From the NCBI GenBank assembly GCA_005281725.1, contig SSBO01000012.1, forward strand, positions 22,953,746-23,017,745: a stretch of DNA of 64,000 nucleotides, given 5' to 3'. The stretch's first letter is position 1. Every line of letters begins with the position of its first letter. The notes beneath the pieces were generated by a model that saw nothing but the letters and a program-made list of their open reading frames with translations, was not told where the DNA came from and did no database searches. The stretch comes from Wuchereria bancrofti (Eukaryota; Nematoda; Chromadorea; Rhabditida; Onchocercidae). The position numbers and the translations under genes were made by a program. This document shows positions 23,754 through 38,900 of this stretch, piece after piece.

Positions 23754-23826
23754 CAAATTGTAACGACAAACAAACAACAACAACAAACAACAAACAAAAA
23801 CAATAAACAACTACGAAACAACAAAT
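23754..23826. repeat. CAA-rich simple sequence
   Basis: Imperfect CAA/AAC triplets (AACAACAACAAACAACAAAC). Low complexity; no further role visible. Confidence 0.6.
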
Positions 23827-26800
23827 TGTTACCTAAAAGGTTTGAATATATACAAAGTTATGCAACAGCAAATCATTTGTTTCAAATTTAGAAATATCGT
23901 CTATTTAATTCAGAAAAAAAAAATCGATTCCTACGATATTAGGGTAGAATAATTTAAAATATCAAATTTAATTCGAATCTATTATTTAACATTATACATT
24001 TTCTTCTGCTTTTTTTTTCTCTTACAATCCTTGAAATAATAATGATTATAAAAACTTCATTGTTTGAAATGTCCAATTTAAGCTGAATTCAAATTTGAAC
24101 TTATGGGAATATTTCAGATTTAAGAGTTAATATAAAATGCCTTTTATTGAGTTCATCCATTGTTTTCCTATGAATTCTTTCATAGATTTATAAAATTTTA
24201 AGTTATTCTAATTGTATTAATTCATATCTAAATGATCAAATAGAAGCCATCTACTTATTTTCATTTTTTTTTTCATTTATTTTCTATTTCAATTTTGAAA
24301 TTAACAAAAATCTGTTTTGAGAAAGAGTCACAATTTGAACTTTGATTTATAATCTAATTTAAAGCAATAAAACTTATGCTATGTTTATGATAAGAATTTT
24401 GATTGCCAAATATGATTCTATCGATGAATTAGGTAAAGTAATATAGCATAGGTAAGGTAAAGTATAGGTAAAGAGTATTTTTCGAAATTATACGCATTTC
24501 TATTTCATAAAAAAAAAAAATTTATTTAAAGAAAAATTGATAAAAATCATTGGAAAAAAAAAAATCAGACAAATTAGTAGGAGATTGCAATACATTCTAA
24601 CTTTTCACATTTCTCTATGGTACATTTTATAAAATTATCATTAATTAAGTTAATCTTATGCTTTCTAATTTAAAAAAAAATTTAAAAAAAAAATAAAAAC
24701 ATTTATTTGTTCTTTCATCAATAATTATTCATTTGACAAATTGATTAATTCATGATATCATGAAAATAAAAATTTACCTTTCAATTTTTTTTTTTCGTTT
24801 ATTGCGTCATTTGCGTTTCGTACAATTCTGAATGATTTGCATTGTAATTATTTAAATAGTTTTTCAGTAATTAATTACTATCTTCTTTTTGTTCTCTCTT
24901 TTTATTCAAGATTGATAAAAAAAAAAAAATTGCCTTTGAAATTTTCTGTTTTCATGTGTTGAAAAGTTGAGAAATTACTCCATGTAACCTTTAACCTTCA
25001 CTTTTGATAAAAAATTTCAAAATTTTCAATTTTTTGTGGCAAAAGTTGAATATCTTTAATTAATGAAAACAATCAATGACATAGCAAATATAATTGATTT
25101 TACTAATGCCTTTTCATTCTTTCCTAGATTTTTCAATTTTAATTACTTTATTCGATATATATATGAAATCAAAAAATCGATCACTGCTTGATATTTCAGC
25201 AAAATCATTGCTTGATTTTAAGTAATAGATTTTAGGTAAAAGTAAACTTTAACTAACTCTTACATAGGTTGACGGTATTTGAAGTTCATTTCGAATACTT
25301 TAATTATTTCAAATTATGCTTTTTACCAATCATTTCTTTTTCGATATTAAACATCTTTAATTTACGCTTAGATTAATGCATAAATTAGCAAAATCTTTCA
25401 TTTATAGATTGTTTTGAGAAATATTTAATTTAGTGAGAATTTATTTGCAAATAAATTTAATTTTCAAATCTTTTGGGAATAAATGATTTTATCATCTCAT
25501 TACTGTGAAGTTAAAAAAAAATTTCACGCATCAATGAACGAAGAAGTAAAGCCAATTTTTACTGAATTAACATAAGTTGCACAATTTATTATTATCCTAA
25601 AAAAAAAAAGAAAATTTATCAAAAAAAAAAAAAGAAAAGAAAAGAAAAATTCATGTAAAGTATTAATGATTAATTAAAGAAAATTTGAAAAAAAAAAAAG
25701 AAAGAGAATATTATATGATACTATTTGTAATCAATTTTTTTTTTTTGTTTTTTTTTAACAAATTTTTAGCAACAGTATAAAAAGTAAATGTTGAAAGAAA
25801 ATTGGTTCAAGTATTGTTAGACTTTTCTAAGTTTCGAAAAGAGCTTTTATCATGCTTCATTTATTTCAATTGCAAATTGGAATGGGAATGAAATAGGGCG
25901 ATAAACTTTTAATCCATTCAATAAATTAATCAAAGAAAAAAGTGCATACTTCAACAATTTATTTTATATACACTAAGAAATTGTTCAATCAATTTTTTTC
26001 ACTTTTTTTTTTCGTTAGCTATAATTTAATTAATTCATATAATTAGTTTTATTTGTTATAAATATACGACAATTACTAAAATTGCTCAAAAGAAAAAAGA
26101 AGCAATTGTAAATTAATATTTTAATTAGCAATTGAAAAGATAAAATTATGTATTATTTAATCGATAATTCATTAAATGAAATGAGAAAAGGAATACTTTT
26201 CTAATGGGAAATATCTTTTAGTAAAAAAAAAAAAAAAAAAAGAAAGAAAGAAAGATGAATTGTTTATTTCTCAAAATTTTTTCTTTTCAAAGAAAAGATT
26301 GAAATAATACCAGGATCAAATATAATTCAAAGAATGCCATTCTTAGTTTGTAAATTATTTATTGTTCATTCAAATCTTCTTCTAACTTTTCTTTAGTCTT
26401 TCTTTTTCCCCTTTTTTTTTATTTTAATAATAAATTGATAAATAAATTGAAACTTTTTCAAGTTTAGCTTTTAACATTATAAATTTAAGCAAAATCTAAA
26501 ATTCATCATTCAGATGCCATTATCAATCATTTTAAATTTTACTTTTTTTTTATTTTTTTTTTTAAATTATGAAATTTTACTAAAATAGCTTACATAAATG
26601 TCAAATTGTTAAAAGTCGATAATCGATAAAACCATTTCAAAGCTATCTCTGCTTTTCAAGTAATACTATTATTACTAATAGCTAAAGAGTTCTCATCTTA
26701 TTAAGTTTTTTTCGTTTCATAGAAATTTTGGAAAAGTTTCAAATTTTTGATGAATAAAATTTTGGCATTATAACATTCTGACAATTAAGCGAAAGATAAT

Positions 26801-29800
26801 TATTTAAAAAAAAATAGCGAAATTATGGTTCTGTTACGTTATTTTATATGATAATATAATACAACGAACTTTTCTTATCACTGTGCTACAAGTGATTAAC
26901 TGTTGATTAATTCTTTGTATCTTTACAATGAAGAAAAAATCTGTTTTAATAAAATTGAATTCTTTCAAAAATCTTTAAAAAAATTAAATTCTTTGAAAAA
27001 AAATTCTAAATTCTTTAAAAAAAAAAATAAAATTTCTAAATGCAATTAATTTCAATAAATTTTTAGTTCTTATGAAATGGCTACTGTTATTTTCATTTAT
27101 TCATAATTATTATTATTATTATTATTAATTACAATGTTATTAATTACTGCTATTATATATGCCAGCCGGTAGTGCAAATTCAATGTCTTTGCATTTTTTC
27201 TGGTTTTTAAAGTTTTTTATTTCGTATTCAAATTTTTATGAAATAATTTATTATTTTTTTTTAATTAATTACAAAGTGATTTATGAGTAGAAAATAATAT
27301 CAATTGAAATTATTAATATTTATAACGACAATTTGTTAATGATATGACACGGATTAGTATCATTTGAGAGATTTGTTCGAAAAGTGTTATCCAATATTAG
27401 CTTAGTCTCTTCCATTTTTCAAACTTACCATTAATAAAATTAATTTTCACTGTTTACTTTTTTGATTAAATTTTTCCAAAAGATCAGAAAAACGTATTTC
27501 AAATTCATATTATAGTGTAAAGTGAATTTATCTCTTCTAATAATTCATTTATTGCAAAACGATTTGAATTTAAATATTAACCCTTTATAACGAACAAAAC
27601 ATTTCAAAAAAAAAAAAAGATAATGCGACTAATTTACACTCATAGAAATTTAAATAAATAATTTTTCCTCAAAAAAAGAAGAAGGAGAAAACAACGGCAA
27701 TTTAAATGCAAAATTTTTAAATTAATAAGAAAAGGTTTTTTTTTTTTCTTCTAATATCATCTTACTTTTGGAATAAATAATTTTAATTATATATTAAAAT
27801 TAACATAAAATACTTCAGTCATATATATTAAATGTCCGTTTTAACTTTTTAAGTAAGAAAATTTATTTACATATTCAATGCTTAAATTAAAATATTTTGC
27901 TCTAATTCTTTCTTTACATATATTCCCATCGGTGATTTTGCTGTTATTTAAGTTTTTATTTTGTTGTCTGTGATATCATTGTTGATAACGGTTTAATTTC
28001 ATTTTTTGAAAATATATAAAAAATAATAAAAGCTGCAAATACTAAACGATATAAAATCAATCTTCTTTTGTCAGTCTTTCAAAACAAAAAAAAACGATGT
28101 GAAAAACAATTCTATTTCGTAGAAAAATAATTAATTTCAGCTAATATCCAAACATTTTAATCAATGAAAACAGATATTGAGAAGCTGCAAGGAGAAAGAT
28201 TAGATTTATATAAAGAAAGATTAAATAATTAAAATTAGAATAAAAATAATGGTTTAATTTAAGTTTTTATTTTGTTGTCTGTGATATACTGGTGATCTTA
28301 TCAATGAATATATTATCAAGATATTGTTGGTGAACTTTCAACTTATCACTTTAATCATGAGCAAATAATAATAATAATAATATTAATAATTAGATTTATG
28401 ATATTAATGAAAAAATAATAAATAAGACAAATTGCTTCACATCAAAAAAAAACAAGCAATAAAATTTATTAATTGATATCTTGATAATCTTTGATCATGT
28501 GATAAAGCAAAGTGTTATAATAATAATGAATATATTATCAACAAATTTTTAACTTATCATTCTAATCATACAATCATTCATTCTTAAACAACTGTCTTAT
28601 TAACTCAAAATAACTTAGCATTGAGATTGAAATCAACTTGAAGGCATATTATTGTCAAATATAAAAATGATTGAGTGAGTATTCATTTTCATATTGATAT
28701 GACATTTTGAAAATTACAACTCGAACATTTAGCATGTAAATGCATAAAAAACTACAATTCTCAAAAACTCAATAGTTTGTGGAATTTTTGTCATCAAATT
28801 CAATTAAAATTTTAATAGCAAATATGCATGCAAATTTTATTGCCTCTATTAAAATATATACTTAAAAAAAGCACTCATTTCTCTTTTTTTTTGCATTATA
28901 TTACAAAGATATTTGTTTGTCGTAATCATTTATTATCAATTCATACATATATTTGATTTATCAAGATAATAGATATTGTGATAAATATACTCAAAGAAAT
29001 TTAGGAGATATCAAAATTTAGGAGATAGATATTGTTAATACTTCTAGTATCTATGAATAATTTTAATGAAATTAAAATATTTCACTTTTTTTTTTACTTA
29101 ATATTTCTATTTATTTATTTTTTCCTTAATAATTTTTCAAATATCATGTTGCAATGCAAATTTTACATTATTTTTTCTTGCTTTTTCTTTCATTTGTTTG
29201 TTAAATTTAAATCCATTTTAATATTTAATCACTAGAAAACTAGTTAGAATTATTTCTTTATTTTGAAAATCATACAGTTTAGCAATATTTTTGTTTAACA
29301 GTATACTATTTCAATAGCGTAATTAATAATTTAAATAATTAGCAATAGTTTGACAATATACTATTTCATTTCTGTTTTTTCTTTTCTTTTTATATAAATA
29401 TCTGATGTTTATGAAATAGCAAGAATTATTTTCATTATTGATAGTTGGCAGTTAATCGTGACATGAATTGTTTTCACTGTGAAATTTTTAGCGATTTTAA
29501 AACATTTGCAATTAAACGATCATTTTTCCTAACATTTGATAAAAAGTATCGACTCTTATCATTTTTAAGTATTTTGATAAATTTGCAACAAAACTTAGCA
29601 AATAATTTTGAATATAATGAACAATCAGTTTAAATCTTTAAGTGCACCGTATTCTAAGCACTATAACATAATCAGATCATTTAAATATTAAATAATTTTT
29701 ATTTTCTCGTATATGTTTATTTTACTTACTTACAATTTAAAACATTTATGGTATAGTATTTTAGAGTATTTCACTTAGAAATATTATGCACTAATTATAT

Positions 29801-32800
29801 AAACATAGTCATCTCTGTATTTTTCTAGCTTCATTCACTTGAAAATTTCATTTCATTTAAAAGTCAATGGAGTAGGAAAAAAATATATATATATGTCGAA
29901 AATTAGAGTGAGAATTTCGTGCTTACTTTAATTTTTCATTGAAGATTGATTATTGGACAGCGCAAATATTAGTGTGTCGTGTGTTGTTGTTAAATGTTGC
30001 GTGTCATAACTAATAACCAATTTATTCGGTTAAATTCATTATATCAATTGGTTTTTATTTCATTTATGTAGGCATAAATCAAAAAACAATCTACATTAAT
30101 ACTAATATCAAACTTGGTAATGATATGGTACCTTAAACTACTGAATATGATACCTATTACAGTAAGAGGAATAGTACGGTATTCCTACAGTAAATTATTA
30201 CAGTACTAAGTTTTACAGTATGACCTCAATGCATATAATAATAGAAAATAAGAACTAAAGAATTTCGATAATTTTGTAAAATGAACGGATTATTTATTTC
30301 TTTTTTTATGAAATTTGAATGTGTGAAAAAAAAAATAAGGATGGATAACATATTTCATGATATTTTTCTCGTTGATATTAATATCATGATGTATGTTAAA
30401 GTATTGCTAAGCTAGCCTAGGATATTTGTCTAACAAGCTTGTTCAGTTATGCCAAACTAATTTATCGTTGGATTTTCTTGGCTTACATACTACTCTTTCC
30501 TTCAGATAACATTTAGATAATTTAATGTTAGCATAAATTATCATTTTGGCTGAATTATACTTGAAAATTTCATCATTCGTTCAAAACTTTAAAATTGAAT
30601 TAATTCTTTTTTTGTCTTGTTTTGCATGAAGTGTACTTTAGTTTTTCTTTTCTTTTATAATTAACAGACAATAATTGCATTCCTTTTCTGATTTGTTACT
30701 TATTATTCAATGTAAACTTTTCATTTTGAAAAGCCGTAATTATAAAACTTTTCATTGTTGGAGAGAGAGAGAGCGATAAAATTGAAGTTTCAAAGTAAGA
30801 CTAGTTAAAGAATCTTTTGATTGCAAAGATTCTTCTTAAACTTTTGTCACTTTCACTATAATGCGTAGTTTTTAAATTTATCCTATGATAACCTAAATTA
30901 TCAATATTATAATCGATGATACAGTTTATATAACTTATATTTACTGTTCACAACTGTAATAATTTCAATCAGTCAATACATATGTAATAATTCACTATTA
31001 ATTCATTAACAGCAGTCATTACTATTTTTCATTGCATTAGTTTTTTTTTTTTTCAAATTGTTTTATCTTTTCTTTTTTTTTTGGAAGATAGATAATAGCC
31101 CATCATTGATAATAATTATAATAAATGATTAGAAGAGCATTGAAAAGATAATTGAATAGTTAGAGGTGGGAAAAAAAAAGATAATTCCAGTTAGAGAATT
31201 AAAAAAGTTTATAATTCTTTAAACTTTGACACAAAATGAGGGAAAGAGGAATGGATGAGATGAGAAAGTAAAAAGGAGAGGGAAGAGGAAGCACATATCA
31301 AAATGAATATTTATGAAATACTTAGTAGCAAATATTGAACAGATCGAGAAGGCGTGGTGGTAGTGAAGATGTAATGGTTACCATGGTTAATAATTTAAAG
31401 TTTGTTTGAATAGCAATCAGTAAAATATGCCACACCTCTTAAGTATTTACTAATGCTAACTAATGTGCAATAGTAGTTATTGTTGACTTCATTACTTTTA
31501 CTAATTTCTTTTTTCAATAAAAAAAAAAAAGAAATTTTTTTTTACTTATTTTAAAAATAATAATAATAGAAAAAAAAGGAGGGAGAACAATGAAATTACT
31601 AGTTAAATTTGAAGTTTAAACTTTAAATATGAAAAATGTTTGTAACAAAATGCTCTAACTAATTTATTTCATGTTAAAATTAAATTTAATCTTTTTGATT
31701 ATGTTTCAAATTGCAAGCATAATATTTAATTTTGAAATAAATTAATTAGAAAATAGCATGAAAAGTACATGATTGTAATTAAGGATTGGAATCAAATATC
31801 GAATTTTATATCGAAATCATTCATTCATCAGTTAATTCATAGCAATCGTGCAGCTATCATTTCTTTGTGATGATTTGATTCCAATTCATAATTTTATTAA
31901 TCAATTAACAAAATCATTTAGCTTTAAAATCTGATCTAAACAGCTAAAGCTTAGAATTTTTTTAAGAAGGAAAAGAAAATGAAATATTTATCAAATGAGT
32001 TTGCAATTTTTTAAACTGAATTTTGTATATTTCATTTGCAACATTATGTGATATAAAATCAGTAATTCAAATTCATGTAAGTTTTGAGCTGTTTCATTAT
32101 TTCATCATTTTCCTATTACAAAAATTAATTTTAAATGTAAAATATACTTTAATATTTAAACAAATAGTTACCTCAATTTTTTAGCAGCATTATATCTAAA
32201 AGAAAAAAATATTTTTTATTTTTTTTAGAAGAAAAAGAAGGAACAAAAGTAATATATCAAGAATATTTGCTTTATTAGTATTTGCAAAAATAGATAAATA
32301 ATAAAAATAAATAAGTGCATAAATTTTTTTTTTTTCTTCATATCATCGGAACAATCTATCTTCGCAATAGAATTTACTGAATTTTTATCATTTTGCTTGA
32401 AAAATTTATGAATTTTCTTTTTTTTTTTTCAACTAATAGTAAAAAGAAATATTTTTCATAAATATAAATCTACTAAATCTGTGTCATTTTAAGATTATTT
32501 TCAACATTCATCTCTATCTTTCATATTTATTATAATTTTGTTGTTTAACTTTTTTTCACTTCTTTAATCATTTAGCTATTATTTACATTTTAATTTGTTA
32601 CTGCTATTAACGATATTGTTGCAAAAGCATTACTAATAAATTAAATATATTCCAATCAAACAAATTAATATTTTAAAAAATAAAAAAAAAAAATGAGCAA
32701 ATTTTTTCGTTGTGATAATAACTGCTAAAAATAATCTAATCAATTTCTTTCTCTTTTTTCAAAAAAAAAAAGATGCAATCGATAATTTTTGATTATTTTT

Positions 32801-32969
32801 AATTTAAATTATGCATATGTAAAAAAAAACTTTTTTTTAGCATGTTGAAACAAAGAATTAGCACAAAGGTAATATTTAATGATATGTGTGAATGATTGTA
32901 AATTTTTAATTTATTTATCACTATTTCAATTTTTCGCTTTCTTATCACCGCTAATCATATGATATCAAA

Positions 32970-35900
32970 ATGATTGAACATATGAAAATTAGCGTGAATT
33001 TTTCAGATTGTGCTAGATTAACGGGTGATAAAAATTTGAGATCTCTCAATATGAATAATGATTCTGAGAGACGAAAAATATCAGGTGGTGGACGAATGGG
33101 TCGACGATTTACGCTTAATCCATTAATTTTTGCTAAAGAGGAACGTGAATTAAGGCGACAATCATTGGCGCAATTGAAATTATCATATTATCCGAAAAAT
33201 GCGCATCGTAAGTTTTATTTAACATTTTTTTTTTTTTGTTACATTATCAATGGATTTAGTATTCAATTATGCTTAAATAATCAGCACAAATATGAAATTA
33301 AAATTATTTTATTGAAAAATAATTATCTAAGTAATTGAGCAATAATGGAAATTACGTAGTTGATTGCTTAATTTAGCAAATTATGTTCTAAATTATAATA
33401 CTTGTAATTACCATAATTAATTTAACAAATTACGTCATAAGTAGAAAATATATTTCTCAGTGATTAAATAAAATGTCTCAATGCTATTTGTAATTTAAGT
33501 TTAATCAAGCATTGAATCATTCCATTTTTAATTAACAGAAAAATTTCTCATAAATTTTCATTTATATATTTTATATGCTTAATCGTTTTTTATTTCTTTT
33601 TTTTTAAATTTTATAATTTAATACAATAATTTACTTTTGCATAAATTAATCTCATCATATGAAGTTTAATTAAATGCTGAAATAAGACAATTAAATGAAA
33701 TAAAACTGTAATAGATTAATTGTTCATAATCTGTTAATGTATTCCAAGAATTACAATTAATAAATTAGCCTAATTAATATTAAAAGTTTTAATTAACCAC
33801 TGCAAAAATTTTCCATTTAAACACCTGTTAATTACTAATTGCTAATTTAAAATCTCGATTTTTCCATGTATTTAAAATACATTGAAATTTAAATTACAAT
33901 GATATGTATGAAATTACGAAATAATCGTTAAACATGAAATCAAAGAATAATAAAATTTAATATTAAGCTTAAAAAAAGCAAAGAGAAAAAATTAATTAGT
34001 TATAATTGAAATTGATTGAAAGAACATCTGTAAAACTTTTGTAAAAAATATTCTTCATTAATGTTTATCAAAATTTGCAAATGATATTTTATGCTAATCT
34101 GATAACTCAAAACTATAGAAACGAAATTATGAAATTAAAATTAAAAGGAAAAATAAAATCAAAGATGAAAAAAAAATCAAATTAAAATAAAAATCCAATT
34201 TTATATTATACATAAGCTGCGAATATATTTCAAAAAAAAAAAAAAGAAAGTTACGTTAACTTTATTTTTGAAAATATTATTTCATACGTATACATTTAAA
34301 ATATTTATTCATTAAATCTTTTAATTTAAATCTTAAAAAAGAAAAAAAAAAAACAAAAGCAAAACTTTTTTAATGGAAATATCCCTATTACTTAGTAATT
34401 TGATATGTTTTTTTTATGACGTAACTTGTTACTTATGCAAGTTTAACATCCGTAAATTTTTTTTTTTTTTTTAAAGTATAAAAGTAAAACTTTTATTCGG
34501 CTTTGAACAATCTTTCGCAAATGAAATGAAAAAGAATAATTTGTTTTGCAATGAATAGATTCACTGACTCGTTCCGGATTTTCTTTTTTCCTTCCGGTTT
34601 TTGAATTAAAACAATTCTATTGTTAATTAATACATAAAAAAAAAACAGTGAATTAAAATTAATTGTGCTATTAAATCATTTCTTTCACACTTACCCATTT
34701 CATTTATTTATTTAAATTTTTTTTTTTTTTGTCTTATTACTTTACTTTTTAAGTTAAATTTTTGAAAGATTGCATATGCATACTTAGTAGCATAATTTTA
34801 GTGAAAATTTGAGCATTTTAAATTATTACTTATGAAATATTCAATTCAAATTTTTACGTTTGTCAATTCAATCAGACATTTACGCATGAATAACGATGGA
34901 TGATAGATCAAATGCAACAAAAGATTGTTAAAATTTGATTATGAATGAAGAATACTCTGATAAATTTTACAACTAAACAAACTACTAACTTTTTAACTTA
35001 AAAATAAACTAATTTTCTAACTTAAAAATAAACTAAATATCAGAAGATCTCTATGATAGATAGCATTAATAAATTTTTGATCGAAATTTTCTTTTCTTTT
35101 TTTTAATTCAATTAATTTTAAATGAATAAATTTTAGTGCAAATTATTTGCATTTTTCAAATAACTTCAAATAAACTTCATCAATTGATATTGTAGTGTTA
35201 TTGCAGTTGCAAAGCATTTGCTATCTATCGTATTTCAAGTTTAAATTAAATTTTAGTAATATTGCGAAAATAACATTTAGTAGCAAAAATACGAATTTTC
35301 CCATCAATTTCAAATAGCATTAAATTTTGGCTTTTTTTTTTTTTTTGCAAATAATCATAAATTTTGGCCTTTTCATATAGCAACATTAATTTGATCATAT
35401 AAATAAAATTGATAAAAAATATTTTGAAAATAAAATTATTTTTATTCTCAAAAAAAAAAAATAAATAAATAAATAAATAAATAAAAGCTAAGCTAAGAAT
35501 TGCATGCAAAATAAAAGTTAAACTAAGAGCTAAACATGCAATTGAATTACGAAAACGGAATTTATTGATGAAATACTAAAAATGTGGATGATATAGACAT
35601 ATTTGAAGAAATTGAAATGATGTGATTAGTGTTTCTTACATGTGACATATTATGCGACATGCGACACGCAATAATCTGACATATTATGCGACATGCGACA
35701 CGCAATAATCTGACATATTATGCGACATGCGACACGCAATAATCTGACATATTATGCGACATGCGACACGCAATAATCTGACATATTATGCGACATGCGA
35801 CACGCAATAATCTGACATATTATGCGACATGCGACACGCAATAATCTGACATATTATGCGACATGCGACACGCAATAATCCTTTTGCGTGAGATAATTTT

Positions 35901-38900
35901 ATAAAATAAATGAATGATAATTATTTGGCATATTTTATAAAATTAATGTAACATTTTGAAAGGATAATATTAAAACATAATTTGTTATTTATATTTATAA
36001 TACTTAAAGGGAATTTATTAAATAATTTATATTTAAGAAAAAAATAATAATATTTGAAGATAATTTAATATTTACATTTGTAATATTTAACGATAATTTG
36101 TTATTTACATTTATAATACTTAAAGGGAATTTGAAAAAATAATATTTAAAGTTAATTTAACATTTATATTTTTAATATTTAAAGATAATTTGTTATTTGT
36201 ATTATTTAAATTTGTATTATTTATATATTTTATTATTTGTGTTTATGATATTTAAAGAGAATTTGAAAAAAATAATATTTGAAGATAATTTAATATTTAT
36301 ATTTGTAATATTTAACGATAATTTGTTATTTACATTTATAATATTTAAAGGGAATTTGAAAAAAATAATATTTAAAGATAATTTAATATTTATATTTGTA
36401 ATATTTAAAGATAGTTTGAATAATATTTAAAGGTAATTTGATATATATTTATAATATTTAAAGATAATTGATTGTCGTTTTTTTTTCTTCTTTTTTTTAT
36501 TTTCAAATTTGTCGAATTATTTATCTTAAAGAAAAGTGTTATTTAATATCGCCAAGGATATTTTTCAAATGAAAATAAATTAAGCAATTTCAATTAAACA
36601 AAATGTTAATTTTGAATGTGAATAAGTTTTATTTGTGCTAAACATTTCATTTTCACCATAAATTTTAATGAAACTTTTATTTGTTAATATTTTGACACAT
36701 TTTATTTGTGTAGCAATTTTAATTCTAATAAATTACTGTTAAGATTTTTTTTTTCCTTTATCAAATAATTAAAATTAAATATGAAAAATTATTTAAAAGT
36801 GAACAAAATAATTGAAATATAAATAAAAATAATTATTAATAACAAATAAATGAATAATTTAATGTTTTACTGTGTCATTTTAATAAAATTTTCTGTTGCA
36901 AAATTTTTAACAATTTCTTTTCTTTTCTTTTTTGTTTAAAAAAGAAATGTATTTCCGTTTTCTTTGCTTGCAAAAAAAAAAAGAAAGAAAAGTATTGACG
37001 AAATTACAATCAATTTTATTAGAGACAATTTAATCAAAGACAAATCTTATAAACTTGAACTTTTTTATTTTTTTGCGTCTTCTTTTTTTCTTTCATTTCC
37101 AGCGCTTTTATTAAATTTAACTTTGTTTTTTTTTTTTTTGAATGGATTGATTATTTGCATAATAAATTATGTTTGCTTTTTTCATTTACAAAAAATGATG
37201 AAAGTGTAGATAAATAAATAAATAAATAAACAAATAAATAAATAAGTAAATAAATGATTAATTGAAAGCACAGTACATATTTTTAGTATATATACACTTT
37301 TTTTTTGAAATTTTTTCATGAAAAATTTATGAATAATATATTTTCCCATCTTTTTTTTGATATTTTTTTGATAATTTTTTTTCATGAAAAATTTGTAATA
37401 ACTTTTTTCTCATTAAAGAGCAAAAACTTTTGATTGTTTACTATTTACCTTGTTTACTTGCTATTATACTAATTGTTTGAAATTCTAATTATATTTTAGC
37501 GGATACTTATGATAGCGGTGTTGGATTTTGTGGATGGTTTATTATTATGCTTACCTGGATTATACTTTTTTCCACATTTCCCATATCTGTTTGTTTCTGT
37601 CTTAAGGTAATAATTACTTAAAATAACATTTAAATTAAAAAAAAAAAAAGAAAACTTTGAAATATCATTACTCAGTTGCAAAAAATATTAGAAAATAAAT
37701 AATGTTTGAGTAAGAATTACAAATTTATATCCTCAAATTTGATAACTTTTTTTTAAAAAAACGATGAAGAAAATTTAAAAAATGAAAAGTAGTGAAGAGA
37801 AATGAAATTGAAAAAAAAAAAAAAAGTTTTTATTTATAGGTGGTGCGAGAATATGAAAGAGCTGTAATATTTCGATTGGGTAGGTTAATTGGTGGTGGCG
37901 CAAAAGGTCCAGGTAATAGTAATTTGACTTTTTTTTTTTTTGTTTTCACATTTAATAAATTAGAAAAGTTTTTTTTTCTCAAATTTTATGTTTTATTTGA
38001 AATTATAATTGTTATATTATCAATAATAAAATATTAATCATTATTTTCATTAATATTTCAGGAATATTTTTTGTATTACCATGTATAGAATCATATGCTA
38101 AAGTAGATTTACGTACGGTATCATTTAATGTACCACCACAAGAAGTTTGTTTTTTAATTAATTTTATCAATTATTAATTCCATTACTTATTAAAGTGTTT
38201 TCCTTTTTTTTTTATAATTTCTAAAATTATTTATTAAAAATGATTGCATTAATTAGTTAATAGATTAAAGTTCATTAATGATAAATAATCATAAAAAAAA
38301 AAAAATAAATCACATGTAATAATAACATTGTACGTAAAGCTTTAAAATTTAACAGTTGCTGCAAATGAAATAATGATGGATTAGTAGTGCCTGATAAGAG
38401 ATGTATAATAATACTGATAAGTGATATCTAATAATGCTGGGTACAATAATGCTAACAAGTAATATCTAATAACGCTGATAAGTGATACCTAATAATGCCA
38501 ATAAGTGGTGTCTAATAATGCTGGTAAGTGATACCTAGTAATGCTGATAAGCGATACCTAATAATGCTGATAAGTAGTGTCTAATAATGCTGATAAGTGA
38601 TACCTAATAATGCCAATAAGTGGTGTCTAATAATGCTGGTAAGTGATACCTAGTGATGCTGATAAGCGACACCTAATAATGCTGATAAGTAGTATCTAAT
38701 AATGCTGATAAGCGATACCTAATAATGCTGATAAGTAGTGTCTAATAATGCTGATAAGCGATACCTAATAATGCTGATAAGTAGTGTCTAATAATGCTGA
38801 TAAGTGATACCTAATAACGCTGATAAGTGGTGTCTAATAATGCTGGTAAGTGATACCTAGTAATGCTGATAAGCGATACCTAATAATGCCAATAAGTGGT

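Larger units (their letters stand above)
16984..32969. other. 16-kb AT-rich gene desert
   Basis: Dominated by A/T with many poly-A and poly-T runs of 8-20 nt. I found no exon with recognisable protein similarity on either strand, no tRNA or rRNA, and no transposase. It contains the minisatellite at 20110-20600, the assembly duplication at 22115-23659, a CAA tract near 23754-23826, and a 30-nt phrase starting AAGTTTTTATTTTGTTGTCT that occurs at about 27950 and again at about 28261. Part of it could be the 5' region or a first intron of the stomatin-like gene. Confidence 0.55.

Noticed and set aside
29032..29235. Short hydrophobic open frames in the 17-33 kb desert, such as this one.
   Set aside because: They are Phe/Ile/Asn/Lys-rich translations of AT-rich DNA with no conserved motif, acceptor or donor logic.
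35643..35880. CRISPR array for the perfect 34-bp repeats.
   Set aside because: There are no unique spacers between copies, and the sequence is eukaryotic.
36197..36430. 77-aa frame in stomatin intron 1 with repeated IFKDNL-like segments.
   Set aside because: It is generated by the AT-rich tandem repeat and lies in an intron. The periodic peptide simply mirrors the DNA repeat.
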